From NCBI RefSeq assembly GCF_022836495.1, contig NZ_BQXM01000037.1, positions 1 to 53,274 of the forward strand: a DNA stretch of 53,274 bases, given 5' to 3'. The translations under genes and the position numbers were made by a program. This document shows, piece after piece, positions 53,187-53,274 of the stretch (the first letter of the stretch is position 1; every line of letters begins with the position of its first letter). The notes under the pieces were generated by a model. It had not been told where the DNA came from, searched no databases, and saw nothing but the letters and a program-made list of their open reading frames with translations. The DNA comes from Desulforhabdus sp. TSK. Its GTDB lineage: Bacteria > Desulfobacterota > Syntrophobacteria > Syntrophobacterales > Syntrophobacteraceae.

Positions 53187-53274
53187 GTGCTCGGGATTTG
53201 GCCCCAGAAGTAGTGGACAGGTTGTGTCCACAGTAGTACGATAACCTGGATTCTATCATCCATAATCCAGGGGG
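53187..53274. other. Possible insertion-sequence end at the right border
   Basis: GTGGACA (53213-53219) and TGTCCAC (53225-53231) form a short inverted repeat, followed by CCTGGATT/AATCCAGG (53245-53252, 53264-53271). Such palindromes are common at IS ends, and the HEPN-like frame stops just inside this region. No transposase is visible, so this is a suggestion only. Confidence 0.3.

Noticed and set aside
42761-53274. Complete prophage or integrative element
   Set aside because: No integrase, structural, replication or conjugation gene is visible; only defence-type genes and possible attachment relics.

Overview
The window reads as a piece of a Desulfobacterota (former Deltaproteobacteria) chromosome, most like the Syntrophobacter group. 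The basis is inference from gene content: a tungsten-type aldehyde:ferredoxin oxidoreductase with its own ferredoxin, glycogen and glycolytic genes, many radical-SAM and Fe-S proteins, the rnc/radical-SAM/era order, a selenocysteine tRNA, and many short palindromic intergenic repeats. I could run no database search, so family names rest on motifs and recall.

Layout. (1) 1-4.9 kb, minus strand: a likely RiPP locus. A precursor with seven Trp-X-Asn motifs behind a Tat-like leader is followed by a cysteine-rich partner and a radical-SAM/SPASM enzyme, then three exported proteins. (2) 5.0-9.1 kb: an NTF2-like secreted protein and a two-component system (membrane histidine kinase, FixJ-type regulator, stand-alone receiver). 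A perfect palindrome beside it recurs upstream of the RND efflux operon and the aldolase gene. (3) 9.4-25.9 kb: a nucleoside-phosphorylase-like protein, lipoproteins, an RND adaptor with a deleted and fused pump/outer-membrane gene, a cation antiporter and ion channel, a GH13 amylase, an AI-2E-family permease, a badly damaged glucosidase gene and two small secreted proteins. Three genes here are broken. (4) 26.3-35.5 kb: a mechanosensitive channel, a DUF1269-type protein, AOR plus ferredoxin, glycogen phosphorylase and class II aldolase. (5) 36.1-42.5 kb, well conserved: plsC, era, radical SAM, rnc, gmhB, DUF1614 and a DUF362 ferredoxin. (6) 42.66-42.76 kb: tRNA-Sec. (7) 43.3 kb to the end: a defence island on the minus strand with a truncated HEPN-like gene, a BREX-3-type SNF2 helicase, PglZ, a BrxA-position protein, a DUF262/HNH nuclease, a possible pPIWI-associated nuclease and a DUF2188 protein. 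No methyltransferase, BrxC or BrxF is visible.

The two most interesting loci are the W-x-N RiPP cluster at the left and the reduced BREX-like island at the right. The repeated TATTGGAC-TTTG-GTCCAATA palindrome, which ties the two-component system to distant operons, is a third good lead.

Two broken genes (RND pump/outer-membrane factor and glucosidase) appear to carry in-frame internal deletions, and the glucosidase also has three single-base indels. That points to decay rather than only base-calling error. The ion-channel frameshift lies in a homopolymer and could be an error.
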